From Heliopora coerulea (lineage: Eukaryota; Cnidaria; Anthozoa; Scleralcyonacea; Helioporidae), in assembly GCA_030142905.1 (NCBI GenBank), contig JASJOG010000563.1, positions 1-64,000 on the forward strand: 64,000 nucleotides of DNA, given 5' to 3'. The notes under the pieces were generated by a model that was given only the letters and a program-made list of their open reading frames with translations, had not been told where the DNA came from and did no database searches. Each line of letters begins with the position of its first letter. Position 1 is the stretch's first letter. Positions 1-13,000 of this stretch are shown here, one piece after another. Both the position numbers and the translations under genes were made by a program.

Positions 1-49
1 GAATTAAAAATGAAGTTTGTTTCGTTTGGAAGAGCTGGCGAAATGATAC

Positions 50-3000
50 CTGCAGATTCAGTCCCAGGGTTATAATGCGCGACGATACAGCCATACCAAT
101 CAAACCGTAGAGAAGGAGAGGGCGTCGGCCAGCTTTCTCCATTAGATAGACCTAAAAATATTAACTGAAACTTTAGCTTAAATAAGATAAAAAGAAGAGA
201 ATGATAAACTGCTCGAGTAAAATATTGAGGATGAATAAACACGTTGCTTTTTCAAAAGCAAATTAAAGCAATAAGCTTTGTTTGGGTTAAAGACTTTCAT
301 CTGACACGATGGCAATGTTCAGTCTCACTTTCCTTCCTTACACGTTCAGCACTTCCATATCGTTCCAAATAATATACGTCGAACTTTTCTATTCAGATAA
401 ACGTGGAATTTTTATGCACTACATTAAACTTGTCCTTGCTCAATATCTCCTTTGAAGCGCTTACCGAAGCAATGGTCATGATGACATTTATCACTCCAGT
501 CCCCAAGGTAGCATAACGAACATGTTCTTTTGAAATACCAGCTTGCTCGAAGATGCTTGTCGAATAAAAAAATACCTGGAAAGGTAAAAAAGGCGCCAAA
601 ATACAAATCAGTAATTTCCCATACCTATGACGGTGATACAAAATCGGGTGGACCTTAATGTTGTCGTTGTTCCTGTTGCTGCTGTTGTTGTTGTTGTAGC
701 TATTTTGATGCTGTTGCTGTTGTTATTGCTACTGCTGTTGTAATTGTTGTTGTTCTTTCCGTTGTTGTTGCATTGCATTTGCTGTTGTCATTGCTGTCGT
801 ATACAAACGATATGCCAAAGTGTAACACAACTTACGACATTAATTCCGGACAACTGTTGAACAATCTGCAATCCACAAATAAGTATCAAAGCTGAGCGGA
901 GTTTCTTGGCCCTCAGTAATTGCTTGATAGTCCAAGCTGGTTCACTTTCCATCTGTCTTTGCTCTCTTTTCATTTCCTCGATATCGTCTCTGACATCATG
1001 GTCTGCTCCGCGGAATGATCTCAGCGCTAATTAAAACGAAATATTGCATTGTTAAATAAATAATTAAATAATTAAATAATTAAATATTGCATTGTTAAAT
1101 AATACGCACAAGGAATTACGTCAAACGTAACATATATCTAGTGTTCTGACCAAAAGTGTCAATCAGTCAAAAAGACGCGAGGAGAATTATTTGAGTATGG
1201 TGAAGACTAAGAAAGATAATGGATCCTCCATCTCCGTGGGACTAACCGACTACTTGCTTGATGATTGACTGACTGATCAATCGACTGATTGATTCATTGA
1301 TTCATTGATTGATTGACTGGTTGGTTGATTTATGGATTGTTTGATTGATTAATTTACTGACTGATTGATTGTTTATAGATCAATTGATTGGTTCTTTAGT
1401 TCTTCGTTCGTTCACTGAAACATTGCTCTAAGCATCGCCTTTCTTCTTTGTACGTGCTTACATGAAAGGAATTAAAACGATGAGGTACATGACGTTTGTG
1501 CATGACTGTATTTCATTTTTTTAAGTCTTTACACGATTGTCTTTTAGTTTCTCGCCTTTTTCCTCATTCATTGATTAAACTCAGCGATAATTGTCCCTCA
1601 TATCACATGTTTCTGGTAAAAATATTTTATCATGCTCTTACCTTCTTCGGCTTTCTCTTGATTGTTCTTATTAACAAGTAGATACCTTGGACTTTCGGGA
1701 ACAAACGGTAGAAATATGGTTGCTACGAGACTTGGTATTGCCGGAAATACGAGGAGAACAGGCCACAAATCCTCACCGCCTGCACATAGACAATAAAAAT
1801 CTCACTAAATAGGAGACTTCTGATAAATTTACGTAAACCAGTTTATTCACAAATTTTGTTACAACGCGTCAAAAGTTACCAATGTTCTTGGGAATACTTA
1901 AAGGATATTTTGACCCTAAAAAAAATCCTTTTTAAAGCCTGTTAGTTTTTCCACACTTCTTTTCCGATGTCATTTCGTAAGTTTATTAAGTCTTTTCTTG
2001 GCGAAAATTGCACAAAAAATGAGAGTTTCGTGAGAGTTGGATCGTATATAACATATCAGATAGTTTGCAGTACAGTAAGGCGGAATATCTTGCTCACCTA
2101 GTCACAAACAGGTTTTCTAATTAGTTGACAAAATAACTGATAAAATCGCCCACAAAACGCCAGCCCAATTCCCATCAGTAGTGGTGACAGCCGCCCAAAC
2201 ATCCGTGCAATCAACGGCAGTTTACACAAATGATCTGAAGTACTACTCATGCCAGGTGATTTTCATCGCAGTAAATTCACCGTCGAAACGGTGGTAGAAA
2301 TTGCTTGTATAAACGAGCATTTATACTTACCCAGAAGTTCTTCTAGTCCAAAGATTTGCGACAGCAGAATTCCGATAGTGACTCCAAGCTGATGTAAGAC
2401 ACCCAAAGAACCACGAATGTGTTTCGGTGAATTTTCTGTTAAGTACATGGGAACCAAACCAAATCCCATCCCTAACAAAATGCAGTAGATAATTTTATTC
2501 ATTTTACTTTGACTCAAGCAAGGAGTTCCATGTTTAAACTATCCGCAGTATAGCACGACTATATACTGTTTCACTTCATCCTATTCCGACCTATTCCCTC
2601 CATATTGTGTCAAATCACTGAACTCTACCAAGACTGGAACAATACCTCGTTATGCCTGGCCTCAAGATCGAATGAAGCCGACATGGGGGCAGCCATGTAG
2701 GTCAAAAACACGCGTAGAAACAAGTTGTATTGAACCTTTACTTTTCATTGACACTTAAATCTGACAAATATGTAATCCTACCGACATTATCCTCCACTTG
2801 CTTTGGATAAAAACGAAAATTGTCAAAAAATCAAAAATTTGAGCAAAGTTTTTCGCAATAGATTGCTTGTTTTATCGTGTATGGGACTGGGATGATCTGC
2901 AAATTGACCTACATGTCAGGCTCCATGTTGCCTTCAAAATACAGTTTGCAGGTATCGTTTCAGTCTTTTTAGAGTTCAATGTGTCAGATTCACTCCACTT

Positions 3001-6000
3001 CACAATATCACCTTGCCATCCGACCTATCCCTATCGAACCCTATCCCTATCCCACCCTACATCCCTTCACCGTAATTCCATCCACTTTCCTATAAAACTC
3101 CAAAAAGCCGTACAGTTTCATCTCTCAGTTTGTGTCTCCTTGATATCTCCCACTGCCCTGAGCTCTCTCCAACCTTGTTACCAGGACCTTTTCCCTTTTT
3201 TAAAAACTGAAGAGTTTTTAGAAAGCTACAAAGGGACAAAAAGATCCTGGAAACGAGGTTGAGCGCCCTTATTCGTTTCTTTCTCTGCAGTTTCTTACTC
3301 GCTCGTCCTAAAACATTCCTTCACTCAACAACACTAAGACAACTCTCCTCCTTTCGGTCTTTCACTTCACCCAACCCGACACCAACTACAACAAACTCTA
3401 CTCCTCCTTACCTCACTCCTATTTACCTCAACCCCACGATCTTTACGGGACACCGTTACCCGGTCTCGCTTCCCTAAACGTCTTTCCTACCTGTAGAGAA
3501 GCCAATAACGAATCGACCAACCATCAGCAATTCAAAGTAACCGGCCGGTTTCGCAATTCCCAAGAAAATTGTGGAGACAAACGAGAAAATGTGGCTGAAC
3601 TGTATAGCACCCCTCCTGTGGCGCGAAAAAGGGATAAAACAAACAAATTTGGGTTATTCGGATCTCTGTGGGGTTCCAATTAGTCAAGCTGGCTGCAAGC
3701 TTGTCTTTCTGTCTGTATGTTTGCTCACTCATTCGTAAACTCCTCAGTCTTCTCCTTATTTGTTTACCTGTCTGTCTGTTTGTCTGTCCGTCTGTCTTTC
3801 ATAAGCTTTAACATAGAAGCGGGACTAGTTCTAAAAAATGCAACTCTTGGGCATCTGGCTACAAATAAAACCCTTGACCTGCGTATTTGCAGCCAGTCCT
3901 CTGCCAACTTGAATACCAAGTGCTTTGCCGAGAGCACGGCCGACAACAAATGTATGATTCTTACCCTCGAAAACTAGCTTTCTGTTTTTATAGATTCCAT
4001 TTCCTGTGATCGAGTGTGAGTGCCAAATATTCCTTGAATATCCTCATTATTTAATCGGCATTCTTCCCCAGTTAAATATAGAACACATTGCCATAACTGG
4101 GGCAACGGTATTCGTAATTCAGTTGCAAAAGTATTTAACCCAATTAGAACGGGTATCAGGTTTGTTTCCCAGCCGACAGCCTTGCAGTTACAATTTCTGC
4201 AACTGTCCGGTTGGGTTTTAAATTATTTCATTCTGGCTCTCAAAAATGAGCTTTCACTTAATACAGATCACATTACATGCCCTCCGGTGTAAATGCCTGC
4301 TATTCCTTGTCTGTTTGTCTGTGTGTACCCCTGCCCGTCTACCTGTCTGTTCATTAATCGTAAATCATCTTAACAGGTTTGAAGTAATACAAATTATTAC
4401 AGGGTACATAAAATATCAATCCCACTCACCTCCCAAATTTATCTGCAAAATAACCAACAGAGAAGTTTCCGATTGCTCCACCAACTAAGTAGATGGAAAC
4501 TGTGAACGCCCAGAGGAAATACAGTAGAGAGGTCGATAGGGGTTTATCGAAACGATCTTGGTATGTTTCATTGTAAAACAACTCAATTGTCTAAAAACGG
4601 ATCATCATTGTGTGAATATCAGGAAAATATTAACATTGTAGTAGGTACCCGTTCTTTTTTGTGGCAGAGATCACAAGGAATCATAACCTTTTTTAAGGAC
4701 CTTCACACACAGTGGACCACCTCGTACAATTCCTTACGTTTTACACGATGATGATAATTCTGTTACAATACTTGCAGCACTGGTGACCAATTTCTTATCA
4801 CTACCTGACCTGGGGCCATAATTATTGCCTGGTCCGGGCACCGTTACCTAATTTGAGCTAAAATGGTGACCTAAAAAACTATAAGATGTACTTGAAACGA
4901 CAATTACATGACATTTATCAGATAGGCTAAAAATTTTATGGGTGTCCTTCATAAGTCAAAAACCGACACTCCAGAAAGGGTCCCTTGATCCAAGGGACAC
5001 CCCCGGCCCTCAAGGTATGCATGACGTAGTCACCCACCGTCACCCCAGCCCTCCCTGACGTACACCACAGTGAGATAAGGATTGACTTACATCTTGAGGT
5101 GAGTTGAGAACTCCAATATTGTAACCGTGGACGAGTGAAGAACCAAACGTGGCAAGAAAACACACGAAAATTAACATGGAAGTTATTCCACCCTGCAAAA
5201 GAACAAAGCAATTTGATTGCCGCCATATTTAACAAATTGAGGGGGAGCGGGCAAAACAAACATGCCCGGATGAAAAGTTCAAGGTCATAGTCCTACGTCA
5301 CTTGACTTTTGTCTCTTGTTTTTGTTTTTTTAAAAGAAATGTAAAACAATTAAGGCAATAATAATAACAGACGACTAATGACCAGAGAAGCTGTTTTCTG
5401 CCATCCAGCTCATGGAAACAAACACGAAGCAATTCTTCATTTATTCGACCTCGAGGTTCTCGAACAGACGGAAAAAGGCCTGGAGAAGAGCAATTCGCTC
5501 CTCAACTTACTCAAAATAGCGGTGTTCAATTTCACCCCAATTTTCGGCCCTCATACGCCCTCTAGTTTAAAGGTCTATCCATACGATACGATTACCGTAT
5601 ACGATACTTCATTTTGGTGTATGCGACTATGCCATAAAAGCACAATCCCTGCTCGCTATTCACTCGTAAATGTTGCAATTTGTCTTGAAGACTTAAATGA
5701 TTAAATCGGATACATCAAAATGAACAATCGTATACGACAGTCGTATCGTGTTAATCGGCCCTTATACGATCTCTATCAACTCTCTCACTATTATTATTAC
5801 TATTATTATCACTATCATTATCATTATTATCATCACTTAAACTTATTTTCACGCGGGTAGCCTTTCAGGTGTTCGTATTTTCAAAGGGCCGTGTTAAACT
5901 ATACTCAATTACACATTTACACCATACCTACTATTTAACAATTAGATGATGAGCTCGAGATTTCTATGAGTTGATAGTTCACGAGGGCGAAGCCCGCGTC

Positions 6001-9000
6001 AACTATCACCTCATAGAAATCTCGAGCTCATAATCTAATTGTTTTAGTAGAAACACACTTTGTAAAGAAAATTTTTCGTCTTCTCTGGGATTGCACTTTC
6101 AAGTAAGCATTCTATTTCGTCTTCAGAAACTTCACAAGAACGAGAGGCGGAAGCCATTTTCGCTACTCGCTATCTATCGACGAATAGATAGCGAGTAGCG
6201 TAGCCAATCAGAATGCAGCATTTGCAATAGTACTCGACTAAGTTTCTACTAAAAGCATATACGTCGCAGATGGACAGTGTTTTTTGAGCAATCTGATTGG
6301 TTCCTCTGTCTCAGAATATCCTGCATTATTCACCTCCGAGCAAAACAAGATGGCGTCTAGTTATGTTTCTGTTACGGAAGAACTTTTTTTCAATAAGCAA
6401 AGTCGCCGTGCCAGACAACAGAAACAAGCAACGAAATCTGGCAATTAAGTGTTCAAAGATATGTATTTCTTTTATTTTTTAGCGATAAATGCACTCAGCA
6501 TGTGTTTGAAAATGTTTTATTGACAAATGATGAGTGGGCGACAAGCCGACATCCCGTAAAATTGTAAAAATTTCAAAATAATTTTGGTGAAAACAATTAT
6601 GCGAGGTATGTGCTGTCGGTGAATAATTGTTCTCAATCCACCGTTACCTGGAATGAAACTGTTAATGCTAATCAAATCTCGTTAGTGTCTATTACGTAAG
6701 GTTTTGAACCACTACGTGGAAAATTTATCATAAATAATAAATGTTGATAATTTCAAGTGGAGCAATCTATCCATGATAGTACCTCGCGGTAGGAAAAGCT
6801 GACTTTTTTAAGTAGTTTGTTTTGACCAACAACGAACAAATCGGAAGATAATGTGTTGTGATTACTTACAAGACCTTGAAAGACATTAAGCGATCACGTT
6901 TTTCCCGAAATAGTTTTAATTGGTTCCCCCTGTTCAGCTTTTGAAATTCCTCGGTAGATGTTCGTAATTCAGTCCCGTCATCACTCGAGTGGACTGTTTT
7001 TGCAACTGGTATAATTCTTTTAACTTGAGAACTGTTACCGACATTCCATATATAAGAAGTGCGGAGACAAGTGAATTAAACATATTCAATAAATGTATTT
7101 AAACCTATTTAACAATCATCTCTTGAAGGTGAACCCATTCGAGATTCGTTTCTTGTCACGTATCCTGATCCTGTGATCAAAACAAAATTTTCAAGACTGC
7201 TTCTCAAACCGTATTTTGTTCTAGTAGAAGTATGTCTAGCACGCTACCTTATTGTCTCACCCTATATAACCTCTTGGCTGGAATTAATTGGAAATCTGCT
7301 CAAGTTTCATACAATAGGAAAGTGGTGCGCGGGTTTTTACAAGTTAAGGATAAGGAGTTACTTTTCTTATCGGACCAATACATGTTATTCCTTGACGTCA
7401 GCATACTTAAAACGCATCCTGTCATGAGCTACTATAATGGTTAGTCACGAGTAAATTAAAATCGTGCAAGTACACAACTCACGATCGAGACCTAACCAGT
7501 TTCAAACGGATGACATATACCTGCTCGACGACCTGAGCAATTTTTCGCACCCTTCTAATGGCTGTACACCAAGGTTCAACTCAAAAATCCCAGACAGGTA
7601 ACGTGATTACCAAAGACATTTTAAGTGCGAAAATTCAGCCAACAAGTACACCCCTGACCCGCTTTTTTTCGGGCTCACCTTGGTTAATCGTAAGTTTCGA
7701 AGTTTCCATAGAGCCTTTAATTTCGCTTTGAGCCTTCCTCCAAATCATGAATAGACTACAATGAGTCAATTATCTTGGGCTTGCTTGTGGTGGCATATTC
7801 ATAGTGCCGCGTAAATTGTATTATTGCCAGAGGTCACCTCATGAGTGGGAGACCTGACAGATTTCTGCGGCCATGTTTTGAATTTCTTGCGGGGTTTCAA
7901 CTTCCATAATACATGCATTTATAAGCCCCTCTTGTACTTGCGCAAGGAATGATAAGTCCTGGAATCATTTTCATTTTTTTTTTCTGCGGAATTATTGAAA
8001 TTGGATTACTTCGTGTGTGAAATAAGTGATAACCACCGATCATACTCAGACTAAGCCGAGAAATGACGCTCGGCTGACAATGTGACGACATATCAGCCCA
8101 AGTGACCACACAGCTTGCGTGTGTATAAGCAGTATTACAAAAAAAACTGTCGCGAAATACCAGGTAGATATGAATGATTAAAATAAACTGATTTAAAATT
8201 TCAATTGGGGTTTAAAGCTTAGGTGGAATTGGGGTGTGTAATAGGTTGGTTTTTCACCTTTGCCCAAAGCAATGCTCGGGCTTAATTTAGCCTTTTTGGG
8301 GGCGTATTTTGAACACTCAGAATACTTGTTTTTTTCCGTAACATCTGGCAACACCGAACCACTCAATGTCATTTGTTTCTGGTGTATTAAGTGAAAGTCA
8401 AATCAACTGACAAATGCCTTTATGAAATTTCAACCCAAATCATCAAGCCACGAACAAGGATATCGATGGATAGAAAATTGAAAACACGAGAACTGAACAT
8501 TTGTTAAACAGCAGTTGAAACAAATCAACTTCTTCAGTACGTTTGACGGGTAAAAAATATAGAAAAACTGGTTTTAAAGTCGCAATATAAATAAGCGTGA
8601 TTTCTGCCAAGGCAACTCTACAGCGCAGAACAAGATGCAGTCGAAAGGACTCGTGTCATCTGAGACGACATTCAGTCATAGTTCAGCCCACAGTTAAGTT
8701 CAATTAAAGGTGTTCAGCAGCCCTTGAAAAACCTCATTGACATCGTATACTTTACCGCAAATTGTCGCAGTATGATTTCCGCAGCAGACTAACGAAGTTC
8801 TGCGATACTTTTCCGCCAAGGCTACTTGTTTTGCACCGATAGAACAACAAGTTGGAACACAAGCTCAAGATATTATACAAGCTTATAAAAAAGGTCGTGG
8901 AAATTTTGTCAAATAATCTCAAAAGTACTGAAGTAACTTACTTTGACGCAATTCAGTTGACGTAGTTCTGGTCATGTCGGACTGCAAACCTTTTGCCATG

Positions 9001-10066
9001 TCAAACAAAGGTCACACTTTCCCAAACATTTTCAACGTCAATGAGTAAGTATGGTCTCTAAGTCATGTTTTTTTGAGTTGTTCAGTATTATTATAACATT
9101 TCCCCTGATCATCTATAATGCCTGATCCTTTAAAGAACTCAGCGGTATTTAGCTATTTTGAGACAAGAATTCCAAACCATTAACTGAGCAGAAACTCAAT
9201 AAAGTTTTGTACTCACCTCCACGCCAGTGCTGCCATAAGCGCAGAGTTACGAAGACGGGAACGAAGCCTTAAGGACATCGAACTTCATACCCAAGCAATT
9301 GACCAAGCTACTTATAAATCCTGCTTTCTATATGATATATCGTTTCCGGATAACTTTTTTTTACCCAACGAAAACGAGGGTTAGTTCCAAACCTGTTATA
9401 TGAAAGTTTCTCGTACAATGTAGAATACTTTTCATCACAGAAACTTTGCGGGAGGCATCATTTTAAACCAGAGGGAGAGCGTGATTCGGAAATGGCCCAA
9501 GGTACGTCCGCGCCAAATGTCGCAAAGAAAAACACGAAACGCCAAGTGATTGGTTCATCGCACTATGCTTGCGATGTTCCCGAAGGAGTTACAGTTATAC
9601 GAATAGCACTTTGAGCTGGCTCGTACGAAGGGTTAAAGACGCAGAAAACTATTCAGCAATTCGCAATAACGCTTCCGAGAGATCACAGGGTGCGGGTACA
9701 CCTTTCTTGCCACGTCAACAAACTTAAAACGGTCGTCAGTTTGTACAACGCTCAGTCATGCGAAACTACATTCGCGGACTCAGACAACTCACAACTACAA
9801 CATAACCAATACTAGATCGGTGGCGCGCTTTACTGTTAGCTCAGAGTTGACTTTCGATCCCTTCGCACTGCTGTGGCACTCAGTTCAACCGAATAATTCC
9901 TCACGCGTAGCATAAACATCAAACGGAATTTTAGAACGTGAAAATTCACTGGCAATAACTGGTAAATACCCCTTACCCGTTTTTTCTTTGCTTTGTCTTT
10001 GTCAATCGAGAGCTTCGTGGTGTCAACTGCTCCGTTCATTTCGTATTCTTCCTTGCCCGAAACCAT
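50..10066 (-). CDS. SLC2A: Facilitated sugar transporter (GLUT/SLC2A family), paralogue A, 3' end outside window
   Basis: A 12-helix major facilitator that moves hexoses down their gradient across the plasma membrane. Nine coding exons join in frame in transcript order: 10066-9977, 5192-5091, 4590-4430, 3615-3491, 2471-2331, 1779-1642, 1026-836, 575-465, 151-50, giving 387 residues (start to about helix 8). Visible family signatures are [11 protein letters not shown] in helix 1, GYFADKFGR after helix 2, VPMYLTENSPKHIRG, LHQLGVTIGILLSQIFG in helix 5, PESPRYLL closing the N half, and QQLSGIN in helix 7. The start at 10066 has a strong ACCATGG context; exon 1 encodes only the charged cytosolic tail. 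All borders are GT/AG. The last exons (helices 9-12) lie off the left edge. Exon sizes match paralogue B. I see the family directly; the exact substrate is not determinable. Confidence 0.93.
655..790. repeat. Imperfect GTT/GCT trinucleotide repeat in GLUT-A intron
   Basis: A run of ttg/gtt/gct triplets lies between exons 836-1026 and 465-575. Paralogue B has a similar imperfect triplet tract in the matching intron (about 23450-23590), so the low-complexity tract probably predates the duplication. Confidence 0.7.
1245..1400. repeat. Imperfect GATT/GACT tetranucleotide repeat
   Basis: A tract of gatt, gact and catt units in the intron between exons 1642-1779 and 836-1026 of GLUT-A. It is interrupted and has no coding role. 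Confidence 0.75.
4984..5090. other. Intronic block retained in both GLUT paralogues (copy A)
   Basis: Immediately 3' (on the minus strand) of the helix-1 exon, about 90 bp of intron matches 27842-27932 of paralogue B closely, including the shared words ccctcaaggtatgcatg and gtcacccaccgtcacc. The similarity extends well past the donor site, unlike most of the other introns. It could be a splicing or transcription control element, or a patch of gene conversion. Confidence 0.6.
5760..5835. repeat. ATT/ATC trinucleotide microsatellite
   Basis: A short tract of att and atc units in intron 1 of GLUT-A. Confidence 0.7.
5937..6253. mobile_element. Palindromic MITE-like element in GLUT-A intron 1
   Basis: Two abutting foldback units. 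The first, 5937-6043, is a near-perfect palindrome (arms of about 43 bp, starting aacaattaga and ending tctaattgtt) around a short GC-rich loop. The second, 6043-6253, has 12-bp perfect terminal inverted repeats (tttagtagaaac and gtttctactaaa) and an internal 17-bp perfect hairpin at 6161-6177/6184-6200. No transposase frame is present, so this is a non-autonomous element. The rest of the 4.8-kb intron 1 (5193-9976) shows no gene. Confidence 0.65.
9977..10066 (-). CDS. SLC2A: First coding exon of GLUT paralogue A (cytosolic N-tail)
   Basis: Thirty codons from the ATG at 10066 to a CGG|GTAAGG donor, phase 0. The peptide is hydrophilic and ends KAKKKR, just before the exon that opens helix 1. 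The first coding exon of paralogue B (32689-32597) has the same position and phase and ends ESKR, which supports this assignment although the two tails have otherwise diverged. An in-frame GTG upstream is not needed as a start. Confidence 0.8.
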
Positions 10067-13000
10067 GGTTGAACTATGAACTGATTTCACTTTAGAGCCA
10101 AGTACGCCAAACTTCCAGGATTAAGGATCCCAGTTCAAATGATTTGACTGGCACCCTGCTGTGTAGCTTCCTTCGCAAGAAATATGACACCAACACGTAA
10201 TCGTACACCAGATACTCGGAGGAAACAAATCCTTCTTCACAAGTTCACAACCAGTTTATAGACTCAGCGAAATCTGCAGAGGCAAAAAGACAAGGACACG
10301 ACGGTTAGAAGGAAGACCGATAAACTGATGATCACAAATATTAAACCGGCTAGAAAAGCCAAGGCCAAATGTCGTAAACCAACTGTTCGTCTCGTGACAG
10401 TTTAATGTGCGGAAAGTATTTTCTTCCTCACCGATGAGATTATGAATTGTCTAGCGCCCCAGAATTTACCAATATCGGATACTCTCAAATTTTGACAGTC
10501 AGAAGAAGCCCTGAAGACCAGTGTTACCCTTGAGGGGGAAAAGAAAAAAAGAAAGGTTATAACATAATGTAGCGTGATGCACACTGTTCGTGACGGTTAC
10601 AAACGATAAATTGTCTTAAGTACTGGTCAGTTTTACTCACATTGGTTAATTTTTACGTGGATTAACTACAGTTGGGTAATCCATGCATATTCCGAAAATG
10701 TACAGTCTAACCAGATATCCCTAAAAACATGTGAGTAGTTTGGGCGCAATTCTTGTTTTCACGAAATGGTTTAACCGTCGTCGTCTTGGAACGAGGATTA
10801 ATTTGGTAAAAAAACCTGTCGAAATTCATAAAGAAATACAATTTTACGCTCAACCAGGAAAAAGCAGAATACTTATGTACCCGAACACATTTCATGATCA
10901 TTGATTAGGGGAGAAAACATTGGCTTTCGGATCTGTCAATTTTGACGTATCGAATATCAATTTATAAAATAACATTTTGAGACGGACTCGATGACTGGCT
11001 AGAAGCCTTAAGTCTGCAACTCGATAAAAACGTGGAAAACCGGACGCTACCATGCCATCTTGAACGTTAAGAACAATTCATTCTGTCATGACAATGAAGA
11101 GGAGACAATGAAGAGGAGTGCTATTTCAGCTATTTCTAAAGGTTCTATTACGCCAACGCGAAATCGCATTGGATACGGTCGTTCTTCCGACCTATGCTGC
11201 CTCCGACATGTGCTATTCTTCGAACCCAAGCTTGCGCTCAAGTTTCTAAAACTTGGTGGAAACTCGGAAAATGTTTCCCGCTTTCTATTTAATCTCTGTT
11301 CCAACACGGTATTAGGACAAGTGCAACGACATGAATATTATTACATACTAAACCATCTTGCGAAATCAGGAAGTTTCCCCACACTGTGTTTACGTTCCGC
11401 TAAATATTCTATCCTGATAAGACATATACCCAGAATAACGTCAAGTAGCTATTCATGGTTCGACATCTTTTACCACTCGGTGCTTCGATGTCAGTAAAGA
11501 ACTACACGGTCGCTGTTCATTAATCTGATTTGTTGAGTAGTCGTTTATGGAAATGGCACGTTCCCTTGGGCTGGGACACAATTAAAAGAATTAATCCAGC
11601 ACAATAATCAACGAACGCTTTCACAAAAGTCAAACAGAGTGGCAATGAAGAAGATAAAAAATACTTCTCTATCCTCCGGTCACGCTTCTCTTTGCTTCTC
11701 ACTGAATCATACCTACCTAGTGTGATCGCCATCTTGAGAAAAACCATGACTTGCCCTCAGGCCCCGAACCAAATTTAATATATATTGTATTGTATTTTTA
11801 ATTTTTACATTTCGTGTAGAAGGGCTAAAACATGAGAAACCTCTTTTACCAGGTTGGTTTTTGGAATGCACTGTGGACGAGAATATTTCAAAACGTAACC
11901 TTACCTTGCTGAATATTCTTCCAAAGCTGATTTTGCGGTTTGATTTTCAAGGATAACTTGTAACGCAAATCAAGTTACTCTTCAATTGACACGTGTCAAT
12001 CTGTTGTGTAGTGTAATTTGCATCGCGAAAAGACGTCAAAACTGGTTTCATGTAACATGGCCTAAACTTGGCTCTAAACTTGGCCTAAACTCTAGGCAAT
12101 TTAAGGTAAACTTATACCATTTATATCCAATGGTCCTTTCCACCATGCTGAGTGCCACGATGACAGTGACTGGTACGAAAGTTTTCAGCCAAAGGTTGAT
12201 TTAGATACTGGCCCTTGACCATCCCACACTGATGGAGGAGTGGCTTACTTGACATTTGCTGCTCGAAAACATACTCAACTCGCACTTATATTTCTTGGGC
12301 GGGGCGAAAGGTGAAAAAGTGGGGGGAGCTCGGTTGAGAAGGAGGTGTAACAGAAGGCATACGAAGTGGTGATCGAGCTTTTATTCGCTACGAATGGATT
12401 TGCCAGGAAGGTAATCAGGTTGGGTAAGAAAGGGGCATGTAAATAAGGCTAGCGTGGTTAAAAGCTGACTCCTATATCATCGCAACAACTGGACGTTCCC
12501 GGCACAAAAAGAGTTTCTACTATGTCAATACATCGGAAGAAATAAGCGAGCTGATCCCCTTTTAAAACAACTAGTTATGACGGTCCCCCCTTCTTGACAC
12601 CAATATCAGCTTTAAGACCTCACGGCTAGAAACCTGGTTATTCTCTGTAAAAATTATTAATTTCAAGAAATTGCGTCGACGACTTTTACCTTTTATTGAA
12701 GCAAGTATTCAAAAGGATGTGTTAGCCAGTACTCAAATTCACCTTCACTGCTTCAAGGCAGTTCAATGATAGTAGTTAGAGACCTCGAATTTAACGCATC
12801 GCAGTTAAATCCGCGATTGAAGCTTAAACGTTGGTGGAGCTGTCCCCGTTACAAATAGAAAATACAAACAAAATGGATTTGTTTTCATATTTCTGTTTTC
12901 AGTTCGGCAGGGCTGTAACAGGCCATTGGCAACTGTGACTTTACCCTACTCTGAAGCACAACTAGGCCTTTCGAACTTAACTGCAGCATGGGGATTAAAA

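Noticed and set aside
11060..11497. 145-codon plus-strand frame in the intergenic region
   Set aside because: No family signature, splice partners or promoter; frames of this size are expected by chance in 8 kb.
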